A stretch of DNA of 64,000 bases from Diadophis punctatus similis. Lineage: Eukaryota; Chordata; Lepidosauria; Squamata; Dipsadidae. Below are positions 62,974 to 64,000 of the stretch, in pieces (within the stretch, counting starts at the first letter, position 1; every line of letters starts with the position of its first letter). The DNA lies in the NCBI GenBank assembly GCA_023053685.1, contig JALIGW010000002.1, positions 41,483,220 to 41,547,219 of the forward strand, written 5' to 3'. The notes below the pieces were generated by a model. It was given only the letters and a program-made list of their open reading frames with translations, was not told the origin of the DNA and did not search any database. The position numbers and the translations under genes were made by a program.

Positions 62974-64000
62974 TGTACATCCAGGTGCATCAATATGTAG
63001 AAATTAATTGGTTGGCTGACCAGTTTTTTTTTGTTTTGTCTCTTAAATTTCCATAGAAAGAATATGAATCTTTAATCAAATGAAGCATAATGAAGTTATC
63101 TGATCCTGAATTTGCACTGTATGAAGTATCTTGCTCTAAAATATATCAGGGTCAGCAATCTTTCTAAAAATCTTAAGAGCTACTTAGTACCAAGATGTCC
63201 AATAGAAATTGACCAGTGGTGAACAGTGCCTCACTTCTGCTAATGCCTTACATAATGTAACAGCTTATGAAATTAATTCCCACTTATGGCACTGTTGGAG
63301 TCAAAGACCCTGATTCATAGTGATGCCTGGTGATGTTTGTCTATGGACATCAAGTTAGAACATTAATTTAAATGCATTGAGTGCTGCACTTATTGCCTCG
63401 CATGCCTATCTTTTTTTCTACATTTAAATAATGATTTGGATGTAGATTAGACATTATTATTCAGCTCCAATGAGAAACTCATCCTCTTTGACTTCACTGC
63501 TCTATAACACTGGATGGCATTTCTCTTAATGAATATCTTGGCTTGGATGGAAGGCTGAATTGACTTAACCCAATTAACAAGGCTGAAGAGTCTCTCACTC
63601 CATTACGTTTCATAAATTGAATTGTAGTTCATCAAACTTATTAAAAATGGAACTACTTTTTGACTTTTGCATAATGGAACTAAAAATGAATTGATTTATC
63701 GAGGTAAAACACAGAGGAGGAATCAAGGTTTGTCAGACTACTTAAAATTGTCTTAAGACAAATGTATGTCAATTTAACTAAAATTCAGTGAAGCATTACT
63801 TGCAATATTGTAACCAAGAAAAGGATTTCATTAGTTTCAAAAAGGGGAAACTTGAGCATTGGGATTTAAAGTCCCCCCCCATTTTTTATTGTAAGATCTA
63901 CATTTTACTTAACAGTATTTTGTCACTGTTTAAGTATGTGTATAACTTTTCATTCTGTATTGTAATTAGCAAGAAGCATCAAATCATTTCTCAAAAACTT
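62974..64000. other. Unassigned AT-rich stretch to the window end
   Basis: No gene or repeat family recognised. Confidence 0.45.

Overview
The window is repeat-dense vertebrate nuclear DNA, almost certainly from a squamate reptile and most likely a snake. Evidence: BovB LINE plus Sauria-type SINEs, CR1 LINEs and a tRNA-headed SINE with a CR1 tail, CR1-like 3' ends seeding ATTCT microsatellites (a snake hallmark), many long microsatellites, hAT MITEs with 8-bp target duplications, an L1 ORF1 element, and DIRS and Ty1/copia retroelements. No host protein-coding exon, rRNA or functional tRNA gene could be supported. Nearly every long ORF is a transposon gene or its shadow.

Layout. 1-6.8 kb: L2, CR1, BovB and L1 fragments, a Ty1/copia 5' end (LTR, half-tRNA primer site, gag start) and three hAT MITEs. 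6.8-15.7 kb: mostly unique AT-rich DNA with CR1, L2, Sauria SINE and a TA-flanked transposon. 15.7-21.6 kb: DIRS-A, a degraded DIRS retrotransposon carrying an inverted gag piece, a premature stop, a SINE and a frameshift. 22.5-24.4 kb: CR1, SINE, microsatellite with nested MITE. 25.3-27.8 kb: a complete minus-strand L1-type insertion coding only for ORF1 (HAL1-like), with a 15-bp target duplication. 28.2-28.8 kb: hAT relic encoding the start of a BED-type transposase. 31.0-31.8 kb: CR1-like 3' end split by a MITE. 33.76-39.89 kb: DIRS-B, nearly intact and CpG-rich. 40-46.8 kb: minisatellites, solo LTR, CR1-like ends, MITEs. 46.8-64 kb: mainly unique AT-rich DNA with a Penelope-like remnant, G-rich MITEs, a LINE 3' end, microsatellites, SINEs and small MITEs.

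How the parts work together. The two DIRS elements have the full tyrosine-recombinase retrotransposon plan: inverted terminal repeats, gag, RT/RNase H/methyltransferase-like ORF, overlapping tyrosine recombinase, and an internal complementary region equal to the joined termini. DIRS-B has identical 103-bp ITRs, an open gag and a complete recombinase with the R-H-R-Y set; a single one-base frameshift in RNase H is the only lesion seen. SINEs are accompanied by LINE families whose tails they share (BovB for Sauria SINE, CR1 for the tRNA/CR1 SINE). The strongest second-look items are DIRS-B, the outward-facing splice-donor motifs at DIRS ends, the rearranged DIRS-A, the ORF1-only L1 element with its G-rich 3' tract, the copia half-tRNA primer site, and a hammerhead-like motif in the Penelope remnant.
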